Source of the DNA: Isosphaeraceae bacterium
GTDB lineage: Bacteria > Planctomycetota > Planctomycetia > Isosphaerales > Isosphaeraceae
Length of the DNA stretch: 64,000 nt
NCBI GenBank assembly: GCA_025356435.1
Contig: JANXSY010000160.1
Location: 1-64,000, forward strand
Reading direction: 5' to 3'
Shown here piece after piece: positions 24,273 through 34,054 of the stretch (position 1 is the stretch's first letter; each line of letters starts with the position of its first letter). The notes beneath the pieces are model-generated. The model had not been told where the DNA came from and made no database searches. It saw only the letters and a list, made by a program, of their open reading frames with translations. A program made the translations under genes and the position numbers.

Positions 24273-26624
24273 ATGACGGCGATCGCCCTCTTATTTCTGG
24301 CCTTGCAGATAGTCTCGCCGTCATCGAGTGAGATCGATGCGCAGCTTGAGGCGGTGCGTCGACAGATTCGTGACCCGAATCGGCCGGTCGAGCAGCGGGC
24401 GTCGATCGCGCTCGAAGAGTCGGCTACGCTCGACAAGATGGCGCAGGGGACGGGTTCACTGAGCGAGCGGCGGACCCGGGCCGTCCAGGCGATCACGCTC
24501 CTCGACGACTTCAACGCGGCCAACCCCCGCCACTCGCTCGAAGTGCCCGTCGCGATCCAGGCGGCGGTCTATCTCTGGGCCGACGGCCGGAGAGAATTCG
24601 ACCAGTGGCGGCTCGCTCCCAAGGACGAGACGAGCAAGATCCGGGCGCGTGAGGTCTTTGACTCGACGGTCGTGCGATTCGAGCGGATCGAACCTGCTCT
24701 CTCGGGGGCTGACCCGCTGGTCGCACAAAATGCGCGGTTCCGGCTGGCGCAAGCCCTGACCGATCGGTCGCAGCTCGACCCGCCCGGTTCTGACGCCGAG
24801 CGGGCAACGTTGCGTCGCGGCCTGGAATGCCTCGAACCGGTGCCGACCGAGGCGGCCGTCGTCGGCTATGCCCGACTGCTCCGCGCCGAGATCCGCGCGC
24901 GGTTGGGGAATTTCGACGTAGCCGAGTCCGAGCTTGATGCGGCCCTCAAGGCCAAGGAGCGGCCCTCGACCGAATCCGTCGTTGAAGTTCAGTCGACGAT
25001 TCTGTGCGGTCAGCGGCGTTTCACCTCGGCGATCTAGGCTGTCGACGAGTCTAAGGTTGACCCGGTTACAAAGGCAGCGCTGGGGATCAAGATCAGGCTG
25101 GCGCAGCGGCGGGCGATCTCCGCCGGGCAGGAACGACGCGAGGCCGATGACGACGCGATCCATCGCGGCCAACAGCTTCGCGGCTCGCCCCGGGTCGATG
25201 CGCGACTGGCGCTGATTGACATGGCCCGCGAGATCGACCATCCCTCGCCGCACTCCGAACCCGACGCCTGGGACATCCTTGCCGATGGGGCTGTCGGACT
25301 CGGCGACCCCGCCCGCGCGGCTCGGCTCCTTGAACTCGGGGCCGACCGCGCCCGGGACGGCGGCCGTCGCGACGAGGCGGGTCGACTCCGCCTCCGCGCC
25401 GGGGCGATCGTGTTTCAGGCGGGAGATTATCCCGAGGCCAACGCGATCTGCGGCCGGGTCTGGGACGACTCGAAGTCAGGTCCGTCGCGTCCCAAGGCCG
25501 GGATGCTCCGCGTGCTGGCCAGGGGACGGATGATTGCTGCCAGGAGCGCTGGGACGACCCGCGCGGGCTATCTGGCGGCGATGAATGACCTGCTCCGCGA
25601 CTACCCCAACGATCCGTCAACAGGCGAAGCGCGTTGGTTGCTCGGCGCAAATGAGCTTGCTGCGGGCCGGCCGGCCGCCGCGATGGCCCACTGGGAGGCG
25701 ATCGCGCCGGGCCAACCTCGATGGATCTCGGCTCGGCTCGCGATCGCCGAACAGCTTCAGCGCGAACTCGACACACTTCGGATCGCCGATAACCCAACGG
25801 TCGTCGCCGAGTCCTACAAATCAGCCGTCAGCTCACTCCGCAAGAGTCTCGCACGCGACGCCGAGGAGTCGGAGTCGCTCGACCTCGAACTCACGCTGAT
25901 CCGACTCGATCTCACGCCCGGCGTCGGGCATCCCGACCACGCGCGGAGCCTCTGCGATCGCGTGGCACATCGGGCTGGGTCGGACGCCCAGCACGCCCGC
26001 GCAAGGATGCTTCGCGTCATCGCGCTCGCGATGATCCAGCAGTTCGCGGAGGCCGAGCGCGAGGCCCGGGTCGAGGGCGTTCGCGCCTCATCTGACGACT
26101 TGCTCCTTGCCGCTCGCCTGCTCGACCACTCGGCCGACGCGACCGAGTCGGACGTCAATCGGTCTCGGATCGGCCGGATTTTGCGACTGCTGCTTGTCGC
26201 CGGGGCACGCCATCTCGACAAGCTCCCCCCCGCCGGACAGGCCGAGGCCCGGTTGCGAGCGATCCGCGCCGAGATCGCAGTCGGAGATACCGAGTCGGCC
26301 CGTCGCGCCTTCACCGAGCCGAATGGCCCGAACGCCGCCGATCTTGACCCCGACAGCCTCCGAGACCTCGCCGACGCCTACTTTAGAGTCGAAGCTTACG
26401 GTATGGCGATCGACGTGGAGCGACTCCGAATCCGCGGGCTCAAGCCTGGCTCGCCCGAGTGGATCGAGTCGAGGTATGGCCTCGCCCTCGCCCTCTATCG
26501 CGACAAGAAACCGCGCGAGGCTCAGCGGATCATCGACGCCACGGCGATCCTCCACCCCGAGCTAGGGGGAGGGTCGCTCAAGGCCCGATTCGAGCGGTTG
26601 CGGCAGCGGATCGAGCCTGAATGA
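24273..26624 (+). pseudogene. TPR-like helical repeat protein interrupted by one in-frame TAG
   Basis: ORFs 24273..25037 and 25221..26624 are in the same frame; the codons between (TAG at 25035-25037 then GCT GTC GAC GAG TCT AAG...) stay open and repeat-like. Confidence 0.75.
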
Positions 26625-26630
26625 CCGCGA

Positions 26631-27116
26631 TCAGTTCTGGTCGACCCAGTTGATCCCGCTCTGCCACCAGGGGGGAGTCGTCGCTCGTCGCGGCTTGTAG
26701 TAATAAGAATTCGCGGTTGGATACATGACGGGCTGCGGCCGGTCAAGGAACGGATTCGAGGACGATGTTCCCTCGGACTCGACCACCTCGCCGCTATAGC
26801 CACGCGAGTAGACCCGCACCGGCGCGGCGACTGACCGATAGGCCGAGATCGGCCCATAGATGGTAAGGTTGTTCACTCCATACTGGCCGAGCGGCGAATA
26901 GCCACGGCCGGTCGGGAAGTCGCCCTGCACGAAGATCGTCGGCGTCGAATAGAACGTTCCGAGCATGTTGCTGGGGGCGTTGGCATTGGCCGGGTTGCCG
27001 ACATAGGCCGTCGGCTCGACGTTGACCGTGCGACGCCGACCGAATCCGCCAGCCTCCGTCGTCGACGCGATCGAGAGGGTCAACAAAACACCGAACGCCA
27101 AGCGGTGCGCTATCAT
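26631..27116 (-). CDS. Secreted hypothetical protein
   Basis: MIAHRLAFGVLLTLSIASTTEAGGFGRRR signal peptide. Confidence 0.7.
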   Translation of the reverse strand: MIAHRLAFGVLLTLSIASTTEAGGFGRRRTVNVEPTAYVGNPANANAPSNMLGTFYSTPTIFVQGDFPTGRGYSPLGQYGVNNLTIYGPISAYRSVAAPVRVYSRGYSGEVVESEGTSSSNPFLDRPQPVMYPTANSYYYKPRRATTPPWWQSGINWVDQN

Positions 27117-27253
27117 GGGGTGTGAACTCAAAGGAGAGACAACCGAAGCGGCGACGACTTGTCGACTCGCAACCGATTGACCTTGAATGAATTTACCCCA
27201 GATTTCCCGCTTCTCCAATTTTTGACCAGAGATTCGGGAAAGTCGTCGAGTCG

Positions 27254-27514
27254 TCAGCTCTTCCCTTCCAACTCCGTCAAGACTCCCGGCAAGAGCTTGA
27301 CGTCCTTCTTTTCGAGCAGGTGGGCGATCCGTGCCGGGGGGAATTCCATCTTCGTGAGCAACTCGCCGACGTTTTTCCACAGTCGTTCGAGCTTCTTACC
27401 CTCAGCGAGGTAGATGTCGCCAATCATTTCGGAGAGGCGTTGATGCTGGATACCGTCGAAGTTGTTGTAGTACCGCTTGATGATCTTTTGCTGATAGTGC
27501 GAGAGGTCGGCCAT
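27254..27514 (-). CDS. Small conserved hypothetical (86 aa)
   Basis: MADLSHYQQKIIKRYYNNFDGIQHQRLSEMIGDIYLAEGKKLERLWKNVGELL...; non-random soluble composition. Confidence 0.75.
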   Translation of the reverse strand: MADLSHYQQKIIKRYYNNFDGIQHQRLSEMIGDIYLAEGKKLERLWKNVGELLTKMEFPPARIAHLLEKKDVKLLPGVLTELEGKS

Positions 27515-27531
27515 CGGATGGTCCTAAGAGT

Positions 27532-27960
27532 CTAGTCGGAGTCGGGAGCCTGCCTGCCCCGTTTGGTATCGGATCGGCGATGTTTCGACTCCACCCTCCG
27601 CTTCTTCGAGCCGAGAGTCGGCCGAGTCGCTCGCCTGGTCTTGGGAGGGTGGAGGGCGGCGAGGATCATCGCGCGAAGCTTGCTGAGGCAGTCGTCGCGA
27701 TTCTGACCCTGGTCGCGAGTCCGCGTTGAGGAGATGAGCAATTCACCACCGACGGTCAGCCGGCTCGTGACGGCGGCCATTAGCCGGGCCTTCACCGGGT
27801 CGGGTAGGCTGGGGCTGGCGGCGGGCGACCAACGCAGCTGAACCTTCGAATTCACCTTGTTGACGTTCTGCCCCCCCGGACCACCTGAGCGCGAGACTTC
27901 GAACTCGAACTCGTCGAGCGGGATCGAAATCGTTGCGGACACGTCAAGAGCGGCCATCAT
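27532..27960 (-). CDS. arfB: Alternative ribosome-rescue factor / peptidyl-tRNA hydrolase
   Basis: GGQ motif: FEVSRSGGPGGQNVNKVNSKVQLRW with basic C-terminal tail. Confidence 0.9.
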   Translation of the reverse strand: MMAALDVSATISIPLDEFEFEVSRSGGPGGQNVNKVNSKVQLRWSPAASPSLPDPVKARLMAAVTSRLTVGGELLISSTRTRDQGQNRDDCLSKLRAMILAALHPPKTRRATRPTLGSKKRRVESKHRRSDTKRGRQAPDSD

Positions 27961-28047
27961 CTGCCTCGGATCCGGGGACGTACCAGCCAACTTTATTCTA
28001 ACCGAACCCTTTGACAACCGGGCAGCCGTTGCGGTTCGAAATCGAAA

Positions 28048-28090
28048 GGCCCGGGCCGCCCCCCTGCGCAGAGAGGAGACGGCCCGGGCC
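28048..28090 (-). terminator. Terminator of the LEPR-XLL gene
   Basis: ggcccgggccg ... cggcccgggcc 11-bp perfect stem; minus-strand tail tttcgattt. Confidence 0.75.
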
Positions 28091-28107
28091 TGGTTCGGTT
28101 GCCAGAT

Positions 28108-29886
28108 TTACATCGCGAAGGAGGCGATCGCGGCGTCCTGGGTGGCCATCGAGGAGGAGGCGGTGGTGGCGGGAGCCGAGGCTCCAGCACGGCCTGCCCG
28201 TTGCATGGCGACGCCGCTCCTCATGTGGGGGCCGGCGATCTTGACCGACGCGGGATGGGCGCGGCGTCGGGGGATCGAGACGACCGACGGCGTGATTGTC
28301 GGGGCGGCCTGCGGGGCCGGGGCCATCATCATCGGGTCCATCGTCACCCGATACGCGGCGGCCGAAGTCTGGATCCCGGGGATCGAGACGGTCGACGGCG
28401 GGTAGTAGGTGGCGTTGGTCGAGGGGATCGTCTCGGCGGCGATCGCGGCGGCCGTGTTCTGTGCGAGGATATTGGCGTTGATCGTCGCCAGGTCACCGTT
28501 GGCGTTGAGCGACGCCATCTGAAGTCCCGACTCTTCGGCAGGGATAAATCCGAGCTTAGCGTCGCGGGCAGCGATCTGCGCCGGGGTGTAGAACGAGTCG
28601 TTCTTGTTGAAGATGAGCTGGGTCGTCTCGAACTTCTGCCCGTTGAAGAGCTGGCCCGTCACGGTGGCGGGGGTGATACCGCCGGGAAGGCTGATATCAT
28701 AGCCCCTGAAGACGAAGGTCTCGCTGAGGAAGTCGCTATGGTTGAAGTTCCGCGGGAACGAGGTGTACGGGGTCGCACCCCCGAGTCTGACCGTCGCGGG
28801 GTCGATCTGGGTCGCGTCGAAGCCCGAGGTTCCCTGGATCGTGACGCGGACGTTCTCGCCGTGAGCGGTGTTGACGTGCCGCGACGAGTGGGGGTTGATG
28901 AGCACCGGCGGCGAGACCGGCGGGCACAGGATCGGCGGGACGACCGGCGGGGTCGCCTGGTTGAGCGTGAACGGCTGCGGCGGGAAGAACGCCTCGCTGA
29001 TCCCGTCATCCTGGTTTGAAGAGCCGAACGCACCGATCCGGATTACCGATGAGGAACTTAGCGCTTTTCCCGTCTCCTGGGTGTAAAGCTGGGAGAAGTG
29101 GGTAATGCTGAACTCGAGCGCCCCGTGTCTCGGGTCGTTGACGAGATAAACGTTACCTTCGTTGTTCGTCAGCTCCATCCCGAAGGCGGGGATGTTCGGC
29201 CCGTTCGATATCCCCTTGGCGACAGTGTAATGCTTGGGGACGTTCGAGGGGCCGTTGTTCGCGAAGCCGGCGACGACGTCGGCGGGGAAGAACGTCTGGC
29301 CGGGGATGTTCGGGTTGGGTGCCGAGCCGGTCAGGTTAAGGAAGGCCCCCATGGTTTTCGAGCCGCCCATGCTGGGCGGATCCTCGAACCCGTTCTGCCG
29401 GAGGCCGGGCATGTTGGTCGGGCTGACCGGTTGGGCGGGGTCAAAGTTCGGGTTGTTGAGCAACGGGTTGACAGTCCCGCTGTCGCCATTGTTGTCCGAA
29501 TCGCCCGCGATCACCGGGTAGGTGACGCCGTTGGTTAAGTTCTGGCTCGACGGCTGGATCAGGCCGACGCTTAGGGTGTCGTTCGTCGGGTCGTAGGACG
29601 TGGAGATGCCACTGATGTCGAAGCCAGAGACCTTGACAATCGGTTTGATATCGAGTGGGATGGCAGGGTGTTGAACACCAAGGTTCCCGTTGTCCAGGAT
29701 GGTCACAACGCCTGGAACTTGTGTAGCGGGAAAATCGGTTGCAACGACTCCGGTAAAGTTGACGGCTAAAAGTTGCCGATGATCTAGCTGTTCCAGCCCG
29801 ACGCGGGCCACGGTGCGTCCCTTGGTTGCACCGCGTTGCCGCCGCCACGACTGAACGGCTTGAATGACTTTCGTGAACAACGACAT
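28108..29886 (-). CDS. Large extracellular protein with N-terminal LEPR-XLL-type motif
   Basis: N-terminus ...RVGLEQLDHRQLLAVNFTG; 592 aa; shares a domain with the divergent neighbour. Confidence 0.82.
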   Translation of the reverse strand: MSLFTKVIQAVQSWRRQRGATKGRTVARVGLEQLDHRQLLAVNFTGVVATDFPATQVPGVVTILDNGNLGVQHPAIPLDIKPIVKVSGFDISGISTSYDPTNDTLSVGLIQPSSQNLTNGVTYPVIAGDSDNNGDSGTVNPLLNNPNFDPAQPVSPTNMPGLRQNGFEDPPSMGGSKTMGAFLNLTGSAPNPNIPGQTFFPADVVAGFANNGPSNVPKHYTVAKGISNGPNIPAFGMELTNNEGNVYLVNDPRHGALEFSITHFSQLYTQETGKALSSSSVIRIGAFGSSNQDDGISEAFFPPQPFTLNQATPPVVPPILCPPVSPPVLINPHSSRHVNTAHGENVRVTIQGTSGFDATQIDPATVRLGGATPYTSFPRNFNHSDFLSETFVFRGYDISLPGGITPATVTGQLFNGQKFETTQLIFNKNDSFYTPAQIAARDAKLGFIPAEESGLQMASLNANGDLATINANILAQNTAAAIAAETIPSTNATYYPPSTVSIPGIQTSAAAYRVTMDPMMMAPAPQAAPTITPSVVSIPRRRAHPASVKIAGPHMRSGVAMQRAGRAGASAPATTASSSMATQDAAIASFAM

Positions 29887-30164
29887 CGCGCCCTCGTCCT
29901 TTCTTCCTGAACTTCGGACTCACGACGAGTCCGGCCCCTCACGGGAGATGGTCAGCCTGGATTTCGACGGGATTCCCGACGCAGTCCAGGGCGACCCGGC
30001 GGTGCGACGGCCTGCAAACAAAGGACGTGCGGCGGAACGATCGGCGTGAGCCGAAGCTCGCCCAGGGTTGAATCAAGGATGGTTTCGTCCCGGTGAACGT
30101 CGGGCCTGGAAATGGCCCGGGAGCCCTCCCGGAACGACGACCCCAACGCGGAAGGAAAGTCGAG

Positions 30165-31025
30165 ATGGATCTTCGACGAATGAAAAATTTGGCGGTGGCC
30201 CTCAGCCTGGTCGGGGCCGCCGGATCGGTCGCCTCGGCGAGCCCGATCACGTTCACCGGCAATGTCGCGGCCGACATGCCCAGCCCGAGCAAGGGGGTAT
30301 ATGTCCAGGCCGGTACCTCGCCGGCCGCAGTCGCCCAGGCCGACTTCATTACGCAGGCGGGTTGGATCACCGGCTGGAACATCAAAGACATCCGCTTCTT
30401 TTACGACAAGTCGTCGGATACCTTGCAGGTCGGTATCAACACCTATTCGATCGCCGGCAACTCGACGGGCAACGGCACCCCAGGCATTCCTGACCCGCGT
30501 CAGACCGCCGTCGGCGGCGTCGACCCCGCCCATATTGGTGGCCAGGGTTCGATCTCGGTCGCCTTCGCGGGCAACGGATCGAGCGATAAAGTTTCCGGTA
30601 TGCCTGTCATCATTGCAGGCGTCCCCGCCGACAAGTCGCATTCCGGACCCGGCATTGACGGCTTCACCGTCTCGTCGTATGCGCCCTCGAATTCCGGCAT
30701 CGCCTACAGCTACGGCTCGAACCTGCCGACCCACCAGGGATCGTTGGCCTTCGACCCGTCCGCCGCGCACCCGAACTTCGAGTTCTCGGTGACGAATTTC
30801 AGCAAGATTCCCGGCCTTGACCCGACAACAGGCTTCTGGATTCAGGCGTTCGCCGGATCGCCGAATGATGTGATCGCGGGCGAGGACACGATCGGCTGGG
30901 TTCACATCCCGGCACTTGCCGCGCAGCAGGTGCCCGAGCCGACCACCATCGCTGCCTGGACGCTGCTCGTCGGGGCCGGTGCGCTGGCTCGCCGCCGTCT
31001 CCGTCGTGATCAGGTCCAGGGTTGA
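30165..31025 (+). CDS. PEP-CTERM sorted extracellular protein
   Basis: Signal peptide; C-terminus VPEPTTIAAWTLLVGAGALARRRLRR. Confidence 0.9.
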   Translation: MDLRRMKNLAVALSLVGAAGSVASASPITFTGNVAADMPSPSKGVYVQAGTSPAAVAQADFITQAGWITGWNIKDIRFFYDKSSDTLQVGINTYSIAGNSTGNGTPGIPDPRQTAVGGVDPAHIGGQGSISVAFAGNGSSDKVSGMPVIIAGVPADKSHSGPGIDGFTVSSYAPSNSGIAYSYGSNLPTHQGSLAFDPSAAHPNFEFSVTNFSKIPGLDPTTGFWIQAFAGSPNDVIAGEDTIGWVHIPALAAQQVPEPTTIAAWTLLVGAGALARRRLRRDQVQG

Positions 31026-31234
31026 TGCGATCCGTCGCACGTTCAATCCGCCTCCATGTCGGGAAAGACGACCGGGTCCATAGTCGCTGTTCAGTCTATC
31101 GTCAGGGTTGAGCCGGAGAGTCCCGCGGTTTTGACCGCCCAATCCGGCTGACAACCTCCCCTCCGCTACGCTGAGACAAGTCCAGCCAGTCGAATCAACC
31201 GGCAACGTCACCGTCAGGGTCGGATCGGTAGCAC

Positions 31235-31285
31235 GAAACCCACTGAAGGAGCGAGGTACAAACCTCAGCTCCTTCAGTGGGTTTC
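31235..31285 (+). terminator. Long hairpin downstream of PEP-CTERM gene
   Basis: gaaacccactgaaggagc-gaggtacaaacctca-gctccttcagtgggtttc, 18-bp perfect outer stem with nested gaggt/acctc; no strong U-tract. Confidence 0.65.
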
Positions 31286-31483
31286 TCATTGGCCTTGCGC
31301 CGGTCGGACAAGTCGAACACGCCCTCCTCCTGCCGGCCTTCCTGGCGGAGACGAACCCCATTTCCGGACGACACGAACGGATGACCTCCCCCTTGCTCGG
31401 GAAATGGTCTGGGGATATCGTGCCGAGAAGGCCTACACGTGTTGGAGTCAGATTACGGGCATCTCGGCCGGGGAGAGTGCGTG

Positions 31484-32002
31484 GTGAATCTCTCGCGATT
31501 CGTAGCGTTCACAATCGGTGTCTCGCTCTTCGCCGCCGGGGCCGTCCGCGCCGACGACATGAAAGAGGCTGCGTCGACGCTAAAGATGTCGAAGCCTGTC
31601 GTCTGTCTCAAGGTCCACGGCTTCGGCAGCTTCGAAGAGTGGCCCGACGCCAAGCTCACCCCCGACGACAAGCTCACCATCTATTACGAGCCCTCGGGCT
31701 TTCGAACCGAGAAGACCAAGGACGGCTACCGCGCCCTCTTCAGCGAGGACGGCCGGCTCCGCAAGAAGGGAAGCAAGGACGCGATCTGGAAAAATGACGA
31801 CATGTTCAAATATGAAGCGACCAAAAAATTTCCACCCTATCAGGTCTACCTGAAGACCGACGTGAGCATCAAGGCTCTTGCCCCCGGCGAGTATGAGCTC
31901 GACCTGACGCTTCACGACCGGCTCGACAAGCGCGATGTCGCCCTGACGAAGACCGTCGCCTTCACGGTCTATCTCCGCCCCGAGCCGAAGCCCGAGCCCT
32001 AG
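31484..32002 (+). CDS. Secreted hypothetical protein (GTG start)
   Basis: VNLSRFVAFTIGVSLFAAGAVRADDMKEAA; RBS gggagag upstream. Confidence 0.75.
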   Translation: MNLSRFVAFTIGVSLFAAGAVRADDMKEAASTLKMSKPVVCLKVHGFGSFEEWPDAKLTPDDKLTIYYEPSGFRTEKTKDGYRALFSEDGRLRKKGSKDAIWKNDDMFKYEATKKFPPYQVYLKTDVSIKALAPGEYELDLTLHDRLDKRDVALTKTVAFTVYLRPEPKPEP

Positions 32003-32080
32003 AGCGGTTTCGCTCAAACGTGGCAATCGTCTCGTAGGGCCGGTTGGAACCGAACCTACGAGACGATCGGAAACCGCGCT
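32003..32080. terminator. Bidirectional hairpin between convergent genes
   Basis: Inner perfect stem atcgtctcgtagg/cctacgagacgat (32026-32067) with outer gcggttt/aaaccgc complementarity. Confidence 0.65.
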
Positions 32081-32101
32081 AGATCGCCGTCCGCTCGCCC
32101 C

Positions 32102-33208
32102 TCAACTCGACTTCTCGCCCGGGCGGGGCCTGGGGAGGTTGGGGTTGGAGTTGAGGTCAAGGTCAGGGACATGGGCCTTGATGAAGACGTCCATCTGCTG
32201 ACCGACATAGACCTTCGTCGGCATCTCGGTGAGGGCGTAGATCACCTGAAGGACGCGGGTATCAACGCGCTCAGAGTTGTCTCCCGTGAGGCTCTTCTTG
32301 GGGATCACGAACGGCTCGACCTTGACGTAATTCAGGGGGAACCGCACGTTCGGCCGACCCTTTAGGGTGGCGACGGCCTCCATGCCTTGCTTGAACAGCG
32401 GCAGGTCATTCTCGTCAATGTCGACCCGAACGTGCAGGGTGTTCACGTCGCCGAGGACGACGAGCGCCTCGTTCCAGGTGAGGGCGGCGAACTGGCCGGG
32501 CCGGACGTGAACCTGGAGGACCTCGCCATCGGCCATCGCCCGCACGGTGAGCCGTTCGAGCATAATTTCCATGCTCTTGACCTGCGACTTCGCCTGTTCG
32601 ACCGCGGCGGCCGACACTTTGATGTCTTCGTTCCACGAGCCCGCGAGCAGCTTCTTCAGCTCGGCCTCTGTCCGCGCGAGTGCAGCTTCGGCCGCCTTCT
32701 CCATGTAGTTGTCTCTATCGTAGTCGCTCCCTGGGGCCATCTTGCGGTCGAAGAGGCTTTTGGTCCTCCGATAGGCGGCGCGGGCGTCTTCGAGCTTTGC
32801 CCGGCTCTCCTCGACGGTGGCGATGGCCGGGGGCACGTCTTCGGCTCGGGGGGCGGCCTTGAGCCGGTCAAGCTGGGCCTGCATGGCGTTGGCGGTCGCC
32901 TGCCGGCCCACGAGTTCGGCGCGAAGGTCGCGGTCGTCGATGTGGAAGAGCGGGTCGCCCGCCTTCACCTGCTGGTTGATGACCACAAACACCTTGTCGA
33001 CAACGCCCGGGACCGGGGTGCCGATCGGGATGTTCTCGCGCTTCGCCTCGACGACCCCAGCCCCCGCGATCGACCGGTAAGCGGGGGTTGTCGGCGGGCT
33101 GATCACCGGCCTGGAGGACTCGGGCACCCGCTGGAGATTGACGACGTTGACGATCGCGAAGCCCAGCCCGCAGGCCGCGAGCAAGGGCAAGAGGAACTTG
33201 ACGACCAT
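32102..33208 (-). CDS. HlyD/DevB-type periplasmic adaptor protein
   Basis: VEAKRENIPIGTPVPGVVDKVFVVINQQVKAGDPLFHIDDRDL; coiled-coil and barrel-sandwich pattern. Confidence 0.9.
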   Translation of the reverse strand: MVVKFLLPLLAACGLGFAIVNVVNLQRVPESSRPVISPPTTPAYRSIAGAGVVEAKRENIPIGTPVPGVVDKVFVVINQQVKAGDPLFHIDDRDLRAELVGRQATANAMQAQLDRLKAAPRAEDVPPAIATVEESRAKLEDARAAYRRTKSLFDRKMAPGSDYDRDNYMEKAAEAALARTEAELKKLLAGSWNEDIKVSAAAVEQAKSQVKSMEIMLERLTVRAMADGEVLQVHVRPGQFAALTWNEALVVLGDVNTLHVRVDIDENDLPLFKQGMEAVATLKGRPNVRFPLNYVKVEPFVIPKKSLTGDNSERVDTRVLQVIYALTEMPTKVYVGQQMDVFIKAHVPDLDLNSNPNLPRPRPGEKSS

Positions 33209-33261
33209 GATCGGCCTCTCACTTGATTGAAGGAGATCGCTGGGGGAATGAAGGCCCGCGC

Positions 33262-34017
33262 TCAGGCGGCGGGGGCGTGGACGTTGTCACGGACTTCGGC
33301 GACATGGCCGTCGTCCATCCGGGTGATCCGGTCGCCGAAGTCGAAGACGCGGTTGTCGTGGGTCACGACCACGACGGCGCGGTCGGCCCGCAGCGCGGCC
33401 TCGCGCATCAGGTTCATGACGGTCCGGCCGCTCTCAACGTCGAGCGCGGCGGTCGGCTCGTCGCAGACGAGCAAGCTCGGTTCGTGGACCAACGCCCGCG
33501 CGATCGCCACCCGCTGCTGCTGACCACCGGAGAGCTGGTTGGGCATGCTCTTAATCTTCTTACCCATGCCCAGGCTGTTGAGCACATGCGACGCCTTCTC
33601 GATAGCCCGAGATTTCGACCATCCCGCGATCACTAGTGGGACCGCCGCGTTCTCGGCAGATGTCAGCGCGGGGAGGAGGTTGTATTGCTGGAACACGAAC
33701 CCGATCCGCTCGGCACGGAATCGGGTGAGGGTCCGATCGTTCATCTTCGTCACGTCGTTGCCGAAGATCTCGACCGACCCCTCATCGGCGTCGAGGATTC
33801 CCGCGATCACTGAGAGGAGCGTCGTCTTGCCGCAGCCGGAAGGGCCGATAATCATCGTGAGCTGGCCGACGTAGACGTCCCAGCTCACCCCTTGCAGCGC
33901 TGCGACCCGCTGCTCTCCCTTGCCGAAGTATTTCGATACCCCGCGCACCCGCACGGCGGTTTGAATCCCGTCGGGGGGCGGGGCGATCTCGTTGCCGTTG
34001 AACTCAAGGCTCGACAT
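33262..34017 (-). CDS. ABC transporter ATP-binding protein (DevA/LolD-like)
   Basis: Walker A GPSGCGKTT, signature LSGGQQQRVAIARAL, Walker B LLVCDEPTAALD. Confidence 0.95.
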   Translation of the reverse strand: MSSLEFNGNEIAPPPDGIQTAVRVRGVSKYFGKGEQRVAALQGVSWDVYVGQLTMIIGPSGCGKTTLLSVIAGILDADEGSVEIFGNDVTKMNDRTLTRFRAERIGFVFQQYNLLPALTSAENAAVPLVIAGWSKSRAIEKASHVLNSLGMGKKIKSMPNQLSGGQQQRVAIARALVHEPSLLVCDEPTAALDVESGRTVMNLMREAALRADRAVVVVTHDNRVFDFGDRITRMDDGHVAEVRDNVHAPAA

Positions 34018-34054
34018 GGGTCGGGCTCCACCGGTGAAAGAGAAGGGACGCCGA

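Noticed and set aside
29952-31361. 469-aa minus-strand ORF
   Set aside because: Antisense to the PEP-CTERM gene and spans its promoter region; not coding-like.
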